Shown: piece by piece, positions 54,337 through 64,000 of the stretch
Layout of the letters: every line of letters begins with the position of its first letter
Numbering within the stretch: position 1 is the stretch's first letter
Assembly: GCA_037349105.1 (NCBI GenBank)
Contig: JAYJMM010000112.1
Location: 2,294,001-2,358,000 of the forward strand
Length of the DNA: 64,000 nucleotides
Reading direction: 5' to 3'
DNA from: Limnomonas spitsbergensis
Lineage: Eukaryota; Chlorophyta; Chlorophyceae; Chlamydomonadales
Notes under the pieces: generated by a model
What the model saw: only the letters and a program-made list of their open reading frames with translations
Told to the model about the DNA's origin: nothing
Database searches by the model: none
Translations under genes and position numbers: made by a program

Positions 54337-57300
54337 TCACAAACCTGGCTCGGCAAAGCAAACAAACAAGCCACTCGCAATCGAGGCGTTGCTCTCAAAC
54401 TGTTGTTGCTGCTGTTGCTGGGGCAGCCCTGCGGTGGTGGAGTCACCTCCCGCTCCTGGCGCCGTTGCGGCGCCCCTGCGCGCCTGCCACGCACCCCTCC
54501 CCGCCCGCGACGCGGCTGCCTGCCACTGAGAGAGCGGTACCAAGGCGCGGGCCGCAGTGCGTCTGACCCACTCGGCGCCGCGTGCCGGCGGGGACCTCTC
54601 CTCCAACGTCTTGTTCACCCAGCTGTAGACCTGATGGCAGAGGGCGGTGCCCGAGCCGGGGTAGCCGAGGCGCGAGACTGCCCACAGAGACGACAAAGAG
54701 TGAGACAGCGACGAGGCAGAGTGAGAGAGGGAGGGGAAGGAGTGAGAAAGGGAGGGGAAGGAGTGAGAAAGCTCGATGGCGCACGATACGTTGGGTATGC
54801 TTTTGTTCGACCAAGTAGCAGCGGCGGAATGGGCGAGGGCCGTTAGGCCTTGGCCCAGAGAAGATGCCAAGGCAGAAGGCAGCTTGCAGCCGCTGTTTTT
54901 GTGCCAGGAGGAAGTCACCAAGATGGGCAGGGAGCTCCACGCCCGCTCAGCCGAGCGGCACAGCAGCGAGGCGGCCAGCTGGCCGCTGCTGCTGCTGTGG
55001 CTGCTGGTGACAACGTCGCCACAAAGCTTGGAGGACAGCAACACGCGGCCTCCTGCGGAAAACAGGCTTGCCGTAGTGTTTCCAACCGGTGAGGAGGAGC
55101 CACTGCCAGTTGTGTTGCTGTGAGCAAGGAGGGACTGCAAGCTGCGGCTGAGTCGGGCCCACCGGCTCCGCACCGATGCAGAGAGCATGGACGGCCTCCG
55201 GTAACCTCCACCCCCGCTGCAACTTCCCATCGCGCCGCCGTAGGAGTGCGACATATTGGCAGGTGTGCAGTAAGGGATGAGAGCGCGAGAGGCGCGACCC
55301 AGCAAGGAGCTCAGGGCAGCACTGGCAGTGTAGAGAGTCGAGGGCGAGGGCGTCCAGCAGCTGCTGCTGCTGCTGGTGTTGCTGCTGGTGTTGCTGCTGG
55401 TGTTATTGCAGCTGTTGCTGTTGTTGCTGCTGTGACTACCATTGCTGGGCTCAGCGGTGGATGTGCGGGGGACGGGGCCCGAGGACGTGGCCCAGGTGGG
55501 GTACAACGCCAATGGGTCGATCAGATTATATGTGCCGCTCATCTTAAATGGCCAGCAGGGAGGCAACTCTGTACCTGCACGTCAGAAGCAAAGGCAGCAG
55601 AGGCACGTTCACAACAATGCAGACCTTTTTGAAGTGACGCATTCTATGCATGCACGGCAGGTGCACATTTTGGTAATTCCCGTACTTTCCTGATTTTGTT
55701 TTCCCTTTCAAATCCGTTATCTTAGTACCACTTCACAGTAAAAAAACGAGAACACAACTGTCAAATTGTGCAAGCTACCGGAATTCGATCTTCATGTTCT
55801 GCTTGCTGCGGTGTCATGTACTCATGTGCCTAGGTTGGGGTTCAGGGTGCTGTCGGGCATTTAGCCTGAACCTTGAACCCCGAGCAGAGATTTGCCTCCT
55901 AATTCCAGGCTGTTCCTGCTGCCAACGTACCTGACGAGGAGGAGGAGGCAGGCCTCCGAAGGGAGGATGCCAGGCGCCGCGCCGCCGTGGCCACTCTCAC
56001 AGCCGCGGTCCAGGAGCAGCCTGCCGTTGAGGCCGCCACGGAGGACCACACTGCATGCGCTCTACTGGCCATGGCCCCGCTGCTCGTCATGATCGCCGTC
56101 GCCGAGGAGAGCCCGCGGATCGACAGCGCGTGTGCGCCGGATGATGCCAGCGACGATTGAGAAAGGGGCGAGGAAGCGGCTGAGGAGGACGCGCCGCGGC
56201 TGGAGGCCAGTGACGGCTTTGCGGCGGCCGAGGATGAACACTGCTGCTGCTGCTGCTGCGTGGCAGAGGGCAAGGCCAACGGCGGAAACAAGGAGATGCC
56301 GCCTCCGCCGCCGCAGCTGCTGCTGCCAGAGGGGCTGGCGATAGGCAGCGTTGGGTGCAGCGCGTGCAGCGGGCGCTGGGCGATGCGGAGGGTGATGGGA
56401 ACAGACAAGGCTTTGGGCAGCAGCGGCAAAGGCGCGGATGGAGGCAGCGGCAGCAGCAGCAGTGGCGTGGACGGGGGCAGCGGGATGGCCTTACGGGGCA
56501 GCGGGACGTTAGCGGCCGCGGTAGCAGAGGCCGGCTGGGAGATGACCTTAGTCCAAAATGCCCCGGCGGGCGGTGGCAGAGCGATGAACTCAATGAACTT
56601 GGTGGGCCGGGTATCGGAGGTGCAAGCATCCATCAAGGGTGGCGGCAGAGCTATGGCCCCAGTAATCACAGTTCGGACGGCCAAGGGGTAGGCGTTCACT
56701 AGGGGCGGCTGCAGAGCCATGGCATTGGGCTGGCGAGCCGACGGGTAGGCGTCCACCAAAAAGGTTTCCGTTGTCCGGGCTGTGTCGCCAGTCGGACGCA
56801 AGGCAGCGGGGAACGAAGCGAGAGGCGCGGCGCTCTGGGCGCAAAACGAGGATAGGCAGCAGGCCTCGGCCGGCTGCAGCACCCAGGGCGATGGTGGCGG
56901 TAGCCTTAGGAAGGCAGGTCGAGGTCTCTGCTGCACCTGCCTGCTGGCCGTGGCGTTGGCGGATGTGGAGGGCGACTGGGCCGCCTCAGCGACAGGTCGA
57001 GGTCTCGGCTGCACCTGCCTGCTGGCCGTAGCGTTGGCGGCAGTTAAGAGCGAGAGGGCCGCCTCAGCTGCAGCCTGGAAAGGATGGAGGAGTGCGTATT
57101 GCAGTACTGGGCTGGGCAAAGACGGGGACGGTGGGGAGGAGCGAGGCAGCGTCACAGAGAGAGAGGTCGTGACCGGGGGCGGGGCAGCTGAAGCGTTACG
57201 AGCTGCCGAGGTCTTCCTGCTGCTGCGCAGCCCCTCGGTCTGCGCCGACGGCAGCAGCGCGAGCTGCGTGGCCGACGAGCCGGGCTCGCAGGAAAGCCCA

Positions 57301-60300
57301 GGAGATGGAAGGAGCGAGGAGAGGAACAGCAGCTCCTGCTGCTGCGGTGTGGGTCCTTGAAGCAGCTGGGGAGGCGGCGGCGGCGGCGACCGCATGCGTA
57401 CATGGGGCGAGGCGCCACACATTGAGGAGAATGGTGAGACAGAGGACGGCAGTAAGGCCAATGCATGCGCTGCCTTTCCAAAGAGGGCGGCGGCCTGCAG
57501 GGCGGATGCTGCAGCCCCAGGAGCAGGCACTGCGGCTAGGGCTACCGTAGCTGCTGCTGCTGCTGCTGATGATACTGCAGCAACTCCGGGGAGAGGGAAC
57601 CCCAAGGCGGGGGCGGGGGCAGGGGCAGGAGCGGGGACGGGGACGGGGGCGGGGAACATCACGGCTGTGGCAGTTGATAGCGGGGACGTGCTTGGAAGAC
57701 AAGCAGCGGGACAGCGGGTTGCAGCCACTGCCCGTCGCCCAGTCAGCTCTGACTCATTGCCTGGGAGCCTCACAGCTGATGCCGCCCAGCGTGGGCTTGA
57801 AGCGTGCGTACGCCTGGCTGCGGCACGGTTGGCCGCGGGCCTGTGTAGGTGCCTGGCCTGCTGGTCCGTGTGGGAGAACGGGACGCCCGCAGTGCAGTTT
57901 GAGGCGCGATTACGAGGGGTCCTACGAGGAAGCCGGAGGGAAGCTGCCGGGAGCTGACCCCAGTGGCGGGGCCAGGACCATGCCTCGCAGTGACGCCCAT
58001 CGTAAGGGAATGTGCTGTTGGCTGTTGAAGCAGCAGAAGCTGTGGTGGCGGCAGCAACGGCCGCAGGCTTTGTAGCAGCAGGTGCAGCAGGAGCGGGCTC
58101 GGAAGCAGGAATGGCAACAGCTGACAAGGTGCGGTTCCCGCCTGGCTGCGGCTGCTGCTGTTGTTGCGGGAAGCTTGACAAGGATGCGTCCAGAGACAAG
58201 CGCTGGTCGTAGGGGAGCATGGGCGGAGGGAGGTCCACGACCCAAACCATGACAGCTGCAGCTGGATTCCAAGACTGCAGCTGCAGTAGTGACGCATGGT
58301 CGCCGCCGCAGCTGCAGCTACTGCGGTTGGCCTCTAGGCCGGAAGCGGCAAGGGCGGCTGGGCAACAGGGCCGCGCGGCCGCGTAAGGCGTGCCCCGAGC
58401 CTGCGCCTCGGCAGCTGAAAAAACGGCGTTCGCGGCGGCCAGGGCCGCAAGGAGTTGGATTTCTTGCCGCTGCAGGCGCACCAAGCGACGCTGCTGGACC
58501 TGCAGGAAGGAGCAGGAAGGAAGGGGCAGCATGAGCGAGGGTAGCGTCTAGCGTCAAGAGCGGCATGTGGGGTTCTATTTTCCGGGCAGGTGCAGCTGCC
58601 TGAAGAGACGCTGCTGGGCCTGGTTTAGGGTTAGGGTTAAGGTTAAGGGATCAGGAAGGAGGCAGTACGAGCTGCAGCGAGAGTAGCGTCTAGCATTGAG
58701 GGCGGCGCGTGGAGTTCTGTTTTCCGGGCAGCTGTAGCTGCCTAAAGAGAAGCTCCCGGGCCCGGGGCAAACATCAAGGTCATGCGAGGCGATTGAAGCC
58801 AGGGGGCAGAATCAAAGGTTGCGAGGGTGGCAGGCGAGGGGGCAGACAAGGGGGCAGAATGCACTGTTGCGAAGGTGTGCAAAATCGGCTGCTGTGAGCG
58901 ATCTGCATCTGCAGGATGGCAGGTTGAGTTGCAGAGGGCAAAGGCGGCGGAAGGTATGTGTGGGGGGGGGGGGAAGAGCGACCGGATCTAAATGTAGGGG
59001 GGTAAGATGCACTTTCGGGTTAAGCTTTCAGGGTTGGAAAGTGGGGAAGCCCAAAATTCCAGTGCTTCTTTTTCCCAGACTCAGTTACAAGACAGTTATA
59101 CTCTGGCCTCTGGCCAGAGCACCCAGTTGTGGCCAGGCGTAGGCCGGCCCTAGTTTGGTCCCAATGGGGCCTTCAGCGGCCGTTGGGCGACCTGCCGAAT
59201 GAGGGCTTGTAGCCGAAAAAAGAATCACTGCCGGGTTGGTGGAGTTACGGCCAGAGATCATGTCAGAGAGTAAGGAGTCGTGCGGCATAATTAGTTGTGC
59301 AGCCTGTTCACACCTCCGATCATAATTAAAGGTTTAGTATTCAGGGTTCAGGGTTAAGTGGAGTGGGAAAGAGCCAGCGCGATGGACCTACCTCGATTCG
59401 GACTCGCATGATGCCTAGCTTTGCCGAATAGCGCTGGGCCAATGCGGTGAGGTACCCGACGGCGTAGGTGGCAGGAATCGGGGCTGGGGCGCCTGCCTCG
59501 CCCAGGCCTCCAGTGAGCGGGGTGATTGGAATGGGGGAGCCTGCAGCTGCTGCTGCAGGGGGTAAAGGCGCCTCCGGCTTGCTGCCAGGGGGCAGCGGCG
59601 CCCGAGGGTGTCCGTGCAAAAAGTGCGCGGGCGAGGCGGCGACAGAGGCGGGTGCAGCGTAGTAGCTTCTGTTCTGTACTGGTGCTATTCCCATGTGCAA
59701 CCGGGATAATTTCTCCCGCAGCTGCAGTAGACAGGGACCGAAAAGCAGGTATGCGATCAGGAGCGCCAGGACATTGAAAATGACCCATTGACACATCGAC
59801 AAAATCTCGGTGGGGCCCGTCATCCCTTCGTCACCCTGGTCGCGACGGCCGCCGCCGTCGCCGGGGCGTGGGACCGCTGACGGTGCCTTGGGAGCTGCAG
59901 CCGCTCCTGCTTCCCGGGGCGGAGAAAGAGGCACGGGCGGGTCTGGCACCGCTGCCGCCGCGGCCGAGGTTGCCCTCATGAGTAGGAGCAGGTACGGGGA
60001 AGGCGCAGGCAGGACATCCAGGGGGCCCACCTCCCCGAGGAGGAGCGGTGCCGGAGGGGCAGGCGGGGCCAGGCGGGGTCGCCGAGCGGCAGCTGCTCCC
60101 TCGAGGTGCAGCAGGGACGGCGGCTGGGCAGAGCGGGGCGGCTGGGCGACGGCCGCCTCCGCGGGTTGGAGCGGGGATGGAGCAGGCAGGACCAAGCGTG
60201 CCGGCTGAGCGGCAGCTGCTCCCTCGAGCTGCAGCAGGGACGGCAGCTGAGCCGAGCGGGGCGGCTGGGCGATGGCCGCCTCCACGGGTTGGTGCGGGGA

Positions 60301-63300
60301 TGGAGCAGGCGCAGGCGGGCCGGGCAGGCCGGACTCGCTCAGCTGCTGCGGGCGGTCCTGTAGGGATGTGCAGCAGGGAGGCATGTGGCGCTGAGGAAAA
60401 AGGGGGTGGGGGAGTTGGGTTTAGGGTTAAGGTGAATGTGTGGAACAGGGTTTGTGTGAAACCTCCGGGTCTGGATGTTTATTCGGTGGCCGCGGGATTG
60501 TGGCTAGGCGAGCGAAGTCTGCAGCGGCTGCAAAATGTAGCCCAGGTACCTAAAACAATCACAGGTCCCGAATACTGGTATCAGACCCTGGTATCAAAAC
60601 AAGTCCTAGGCACTTCCCGAAGGACACTTCCGTCCTTTCGGAACTCTCTGCCACGAGGGCACGCCCGACTTGCATATCTCGAGCCATGGACAGCCCATCA
60701 ACAACCCATCAAGCTGCCCGTCACATGAAAAGCACGCACGCACACACGAAAAGCAAGAAAAATGAACAGCCCATCAAGCTGCACATCACATGAAGCATTC
60801 CACACGAGAAGCAATCAAAGCACAAAGGACTAGAGGGTGGCTCAGAGATTCCTTTTCGGTTCCGAATCAACCGTCGCCCCATAACCGCCAAAGCCTCACA
60901 TTTGTTTCCCCCGAGGGCGAGTCTTATCCGGCCTACATTTGGTGGCCTAAGCAGCATGGCTGGCCGCGCTTGGGGCCTCCAGGATCCAGCTGGAGGCCGG
61001 TAGGTAGCTGAAATGTAGCAGACATGTAACAAGAGGCCGGCAGGTACCTGAAATGTAGCTGACATGTAACAGGAAGCCGGCAGGTACCTGAAATGTAGCT
61101 GACATGTAACAAGAGGCCGGCAGGTACCTGAACTGTAGCTGACATGTAACGGGAGGCTGGCTGGTAGCTGAAATGTAGCTGACAGGTAACGGGAGGCCGG
61201 CAGGTACCTGAAATGTAGCTGACATGTAACGGGAGGCTGGCAGGTAGCTGAACTGTAGCTGACATGTAACAGGAGGCCGGCAAGTAGCTGAAATGTAGCT
61301 GACATGTAATGGGAGGCCGGCAGGTAGCTGAACTGTAGCTGACATGTAACGGGAGGCTGGCAGGTAGCTGAAATGTAGCTGACAGGTAGCTAGAGGCCTG
61401 TAGGTAGCTGAAATGTAGCTGAACTGCTGCAGAGCCAAGCAAACGAAAGTGCCTCCCAGCCCAGCACGCACTTCACTGGCACCCAACCTCACCTCCACTG
61501 GAGCATCAGTCAGCAGCAGCCGGTCGCGAGCTGCCGGCAGACGCGGTCGAGGCAGCTGCTGGCGGTCGCCGGCCCTGCCCACAGGGCGCGGCAAGAATTG
61601 GGTGAAAAAGGAGGGCTGCTGCTGCTGCTGTAGCTGTAGCTGCTGCAGCTGCTCCTGCAGCCTCTGCTGCTGCTGCAGCTGCTCCTGCAGCCTCTGCTGC
61701 TGCTGGCGCTGCAAGTGCCTCAGCTGTTTCTGCCGCTGCCACTGCTGCTTCCCCAGAGGCTGCGACTGCAAGGTGTTTCCCTGCTGCTGCTCCTCGATCA
61801 GCTGGTCCAGCAGGGCGCGCGTCGCTTCATGCGCGCTGCCCGTTTGGCGCAGGCGGTGGTCCAGCTGCGTAATCGTCGCACCTACAACAGGGTGAGTAGT
61901 GTTCTGGGTTGGAGGGGGGAAGCGGGGGGTAGGAAGGAGGGGGGGGGATCAGCCTGGGTAGGCAAATTCCCACACAGATCCAGAAGGTTCTGTTGTTTAA
62001 AATGGTGGGTGGGTGGTGTGGGGGGGGACGGGGCGGTGGCAGGAGGTGCATGATGGTGGCAGCTTGTCAGGAGAACTTTTGAGAACTTGTAGGCGCACTC
62101 AAGGAAGAAAGTAAGCTATGCTCCATGGGAGGCGTGAGAGTTAAGGAAACAGCGCAGCCTGGGCCGAAGCCACATCCGCGCTGTTACCATCAGCGCGCGT
62201 GTACCTGTATCACAACTTAACCGGCAACGGTGAGCAACCTTTAAAGGGCGAAATAAATTTTCCCGATGCTTGACGGGCGAAAAGGAAGCCTTCCCCAGAG
62301 GTAGAGGGGAACTGGGGGGGGGAGACGGGGGGCTAATGCTCTTACAAATTCCACTTAACCACTCAAAGCCCTTAATGGAGGGGCCAGGCAGAGCAAACAG
62401 GGGGGGGAGACCTAAAGCCCTTAACGGAGAGGCCAGGCAGAGCAAACAGGGGGGGAGACCCAAAGCCCTTAACGGAGGGGCCAGGCAGAGCAAACAGGGG
62501 GGGAGACCCAAAGCCCTTAATGGAGGGGCCAGGCAGAGCAAACAGGGGGGGAGACGCAAAGCCCTTTACGTAGGGGCCAGGCAGAGCAAACAGGGGGGGA
62601 GACCCAAAGCCCTTTACGTAGGGGCCAGGCAGAGCAAACCGGGGGGGAGACCCAAAGCCCGTTACGTAGGGGCCAGGCAGAGCAAACAGGGGGGGAGACC
62701 CAAAGCCCTTTACGTAGGGGCCAGGCAGAGCAAACCGGGGGGGAGACCCAAAGCCCGTTACGTAGGGGCCAGGCAGAGCAAACCGGGGGGGAGACCCAAA
62801 GCCCTTTACGTAGGGGCCAGGCAGAGCAAACCGGGGGGGAGACCCAAAGCCCTTAATTATAGTAATTAATTAATTAAGGGCAGGGGGAGGCAGCGGAACC
62901 TAGCAGGGCGAGGCTGCAATGTGAGAATTGGTAAGATGGGCGCAATGCGAACAGGCAAACCAATTGATATATTTATACCCTCAACCCTGAATAAGCACAC
63001 CACCGCCCTCGCCACCGCAGCCCCATTTTCCTGTTGTTTCCCGCCCATCCTTCATTCCTTATCCAGCAGTGGTAGCATGGAAGATATTTCAACCTGAACC
63101 CTGAATCAGCACAATGCCGCCCTGTTTTCCCCGTTGTCGCAAGCCACACCCGTCCTTCATTCCTCATCCAGCAGCGATATCTTCCATGCACTCATCCTAC
63201 ACCACTTCATTCAACTTCCCTGGCTAATCTGTCCGTGGGCCTAATTCCCTAATTCCCTGGCTAATCTGTCCGTGGGCCTGCTTGTCCAGCACCCAAAGCC

Positions 63301-64000
63301 AGGCCAGACCCCGAGGTGCTGCACTGTTCTGGTGCATCACTTCAGGTTGCGGTGACGCAGAACAGTCTGTAAGGTACAGCTGCTGAACGGAGGTGCTACA
63401 CTTCTGGTGCATCACCTCGGTCATGCATCCTAGCTAATCTGTCTACTACCGTGGGCTTGCGTGTCCAGCACCCAAAGCAAGGCAAGACCGAGGTGCTGCA
63501 CCTCGGGTGCATCACCTCGGTCATGCATCAGAGGTTCATCACCGCCGTCCAGCAGCAGTTCCTTACACACTGTTCTACGTCACCGCAACTTGAAGCGCCT
63601 CACCCGCGTCAAGCAGCGGCACCTCTATGCATGCGGCATGCCCCGTTCCTCGTCAGCGAGGCTCGAAACTCTTGTTAAAGTGCCTCTCACCTGCATCCAA
63701 CAGCTTCTCCTGCAGCATGTTGCGCTCTTCCTCTAGGTACAACACCCGCAGGTCCAGGTCTAGGTCCAGGGGCGCATCGTCCGGCAGCGGGTCAAGGCCG
63801 TCAAAAGCAGCAGGGCCATCCATTGGGGCACAGCCATCCAGGGTCGCATCGTCCGGCAGCGGGTCAAGGCCGTCGAGAGCGGCAGGGCAAACCGGCAGGG
63901 CAGAGGCGTCCAGGGGCGCATCGTCCGGCAGCGTGTCAAGGCCGTCGAGAGCGGCAGGGCAAACCGGCAAGGCAGAGGCGTCCAGGGGTGCATCGTCCGG
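54337..64000 (-). CDS. Very large Ala/Pro/Ser-rich membrane protein with coiled coils (5' end beyond window)
   Basis: Five exons read in phase on the minus strand: 64000-63691 (open at edge), 61881-61493, 60357-59392, 58499-55931 and 55574-54337, about 1820 codons seen. The first has an acidic Asp/Leu/Pro repeat (DGLDPLPDDAPLDASALPV) followed by LYLEEERNMLQEKLLDAG, a coiled coil. The second is a Gln/Leu coiled coil (LQEQLQQQQRLQEQLQQLQ). The third contains a clear membrane helix, WVIFNVLALLIAYLLFGPCL, preceded by Pro/Ala repeats. The fourth is 856 codons of low-complexity sequence beginning VQQRRLVRLQRQEIQLLAAL. The last is Ser/Asn-rich (many NTS sites), with LSHSFPS repeats and a poly-Gln run. 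Family not recognised; coding status rests on phase agreement and long open frames in GC-rich sequence. Confidence 0.6.
58570..58770 (-). repeat. Two decayed copies of the acceptor edge of exon 58499
   Basis: On the plus strand the exon edge reads GACGCTGCTGGACCTG (58487-58502). Upstream in the intron, GAGACGCTGCTGGGCCTGG (58605-58623) and GAGAAGCTCCCGGGCCCGG (58746-58764) repeat it, each with the same TCTATTTTCCGGGCAG-type flank. CCCTAAA-type motifs (here TTTAGGG) lie between. Confidence 0.65.
61000..61430. repeat. 40-bp minisatellite with GTAGCTGACATGTAAC
   Basis: Ten to eleven units of GTAGCTGACATGTAACGGGA followed by GGCCGGCAGGTAGCTGAAAT, in the intron after exon 61881-61493. The words GTAGCTGAAATGTAGCTGA match the end of the interspersed repeat family, so the array grew from that element's end. 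Confidence 0.9.
62360..62862. repeat. 48-bp minisatellite, about ten copies
   Basis: Unit AAAGCCCTTAACGGAGGGGC followed by CAGGCAGAGCAAACAGGGGGGGAGACCC, in the first seen intron of the large gene. Later units share TTTACGTAGGGG, showing ordered subfamilies. On the gene's strand each unit has a TTTGCTCTGCC pyrimidine-rich stretch. Confidence 0.92.
62985..63600. repeat. Two tandem duplications in the same intron
   Basis: About 62985-63080 and 63095-63190 are copies (CATCCTTCATTCCTTATCCA/GTCCTTCATTCCTCATCCAG). About 63237-63430 and 63430-63600 are another pair (GGTGCATCAC, GTGTCCAGCACCCAAAGC). Both are moderately diverged. Confidence 0.75.
63765..64000 (-). repeat. Coding tandem repeat in the large gene's first visible exon
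   Basis: About 70-base units with GCATCGTCCGGCAGCGGGTC (plus strand) encode DGLDPLPDDAPLDASALPVC modules on the minus strand. The array continues past the window edge. Confidence 0.85.

Noticed and set aside
56087..58297. Multiple plus- and minus-strand frames overlapping the large exon 58499-55931
   Set aside because: GC-rich sequence leaves several frames open; only one joins its neighbours in phase.

Overview
The window looks like nuclear DNA of a green alga. Genes are split by many introns with GT-AG borders (one good GC-AG case). Two chloroplast proteins are encoded: a chlorophyllase and the light-harvesting-like protein LIL3. Introns contain CCCTAAA telomere-type motifs and many minisatellites. 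Nothing bacterial (operons, Shine-Dalgarno sites) was seen, and no rRNA or convincing tRNA gene. I cannot name the species.

Layout. 1-2430 is one arm of an inverted duplication whose other arm is about 11590-13610. Each arm holds the last exon of a RING-finger membrane protein facing the last exon of a chlorophyllase. 2430-6950 holds a dimeric SINE-like insertion inside an exon-like sequence, a 324-codon hypothetical gene (minus strand) and degenerate repeats. 6953-12033 is a chlorophyllase gene (plus). 12973-20324 (minus) and 25083-31327 (plus) are two paralogous, divergently oriented genes for multi-pass membrane proteins ending in an MDM2-like C2H2C4 RING. Between them lies 22211-24580 (minus), a repeat-rich protein. 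31330-34240 carries SINE-type repeats. 34242-36617 is LIL3 (plus, six exons). 37817-40307 is V-ATPase subunit D (minus, seven exons). 41849-50343 is a TraB-domain gene (plus) whose introns are almost wholly tandem arrays. 51917-52910 is a 5'-truncated LINE (minus). 54337-64000 is a very large Ala/Pro/Ser-rich, single-pass membrane, coiled-coil protein gene (minus), open at the right edge.

The most interesting pattern is not one gene. In the chlorophyllase, LIL3, TraB, the RING genes and the large 3'-side gene, introns contain tandem or decayed copies of the neighbouring splice junction: donor-side copies downstream of exons, acceptor-side copies upstream, and once a copy of the stop-codon region in the 3' flank. 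Several long minisatellites appear to have been seeded this way, so introns seem to grow by repeated duplication of exon edges.

How the genes relate: LIL3 and chlorophyllase both act on the phytol side chain of chlorophyll (assembly versus removal). No other functional link between neighbours is evident. Exon positions come from reading splice sites and phase by eye and have not been tested against transcripts.
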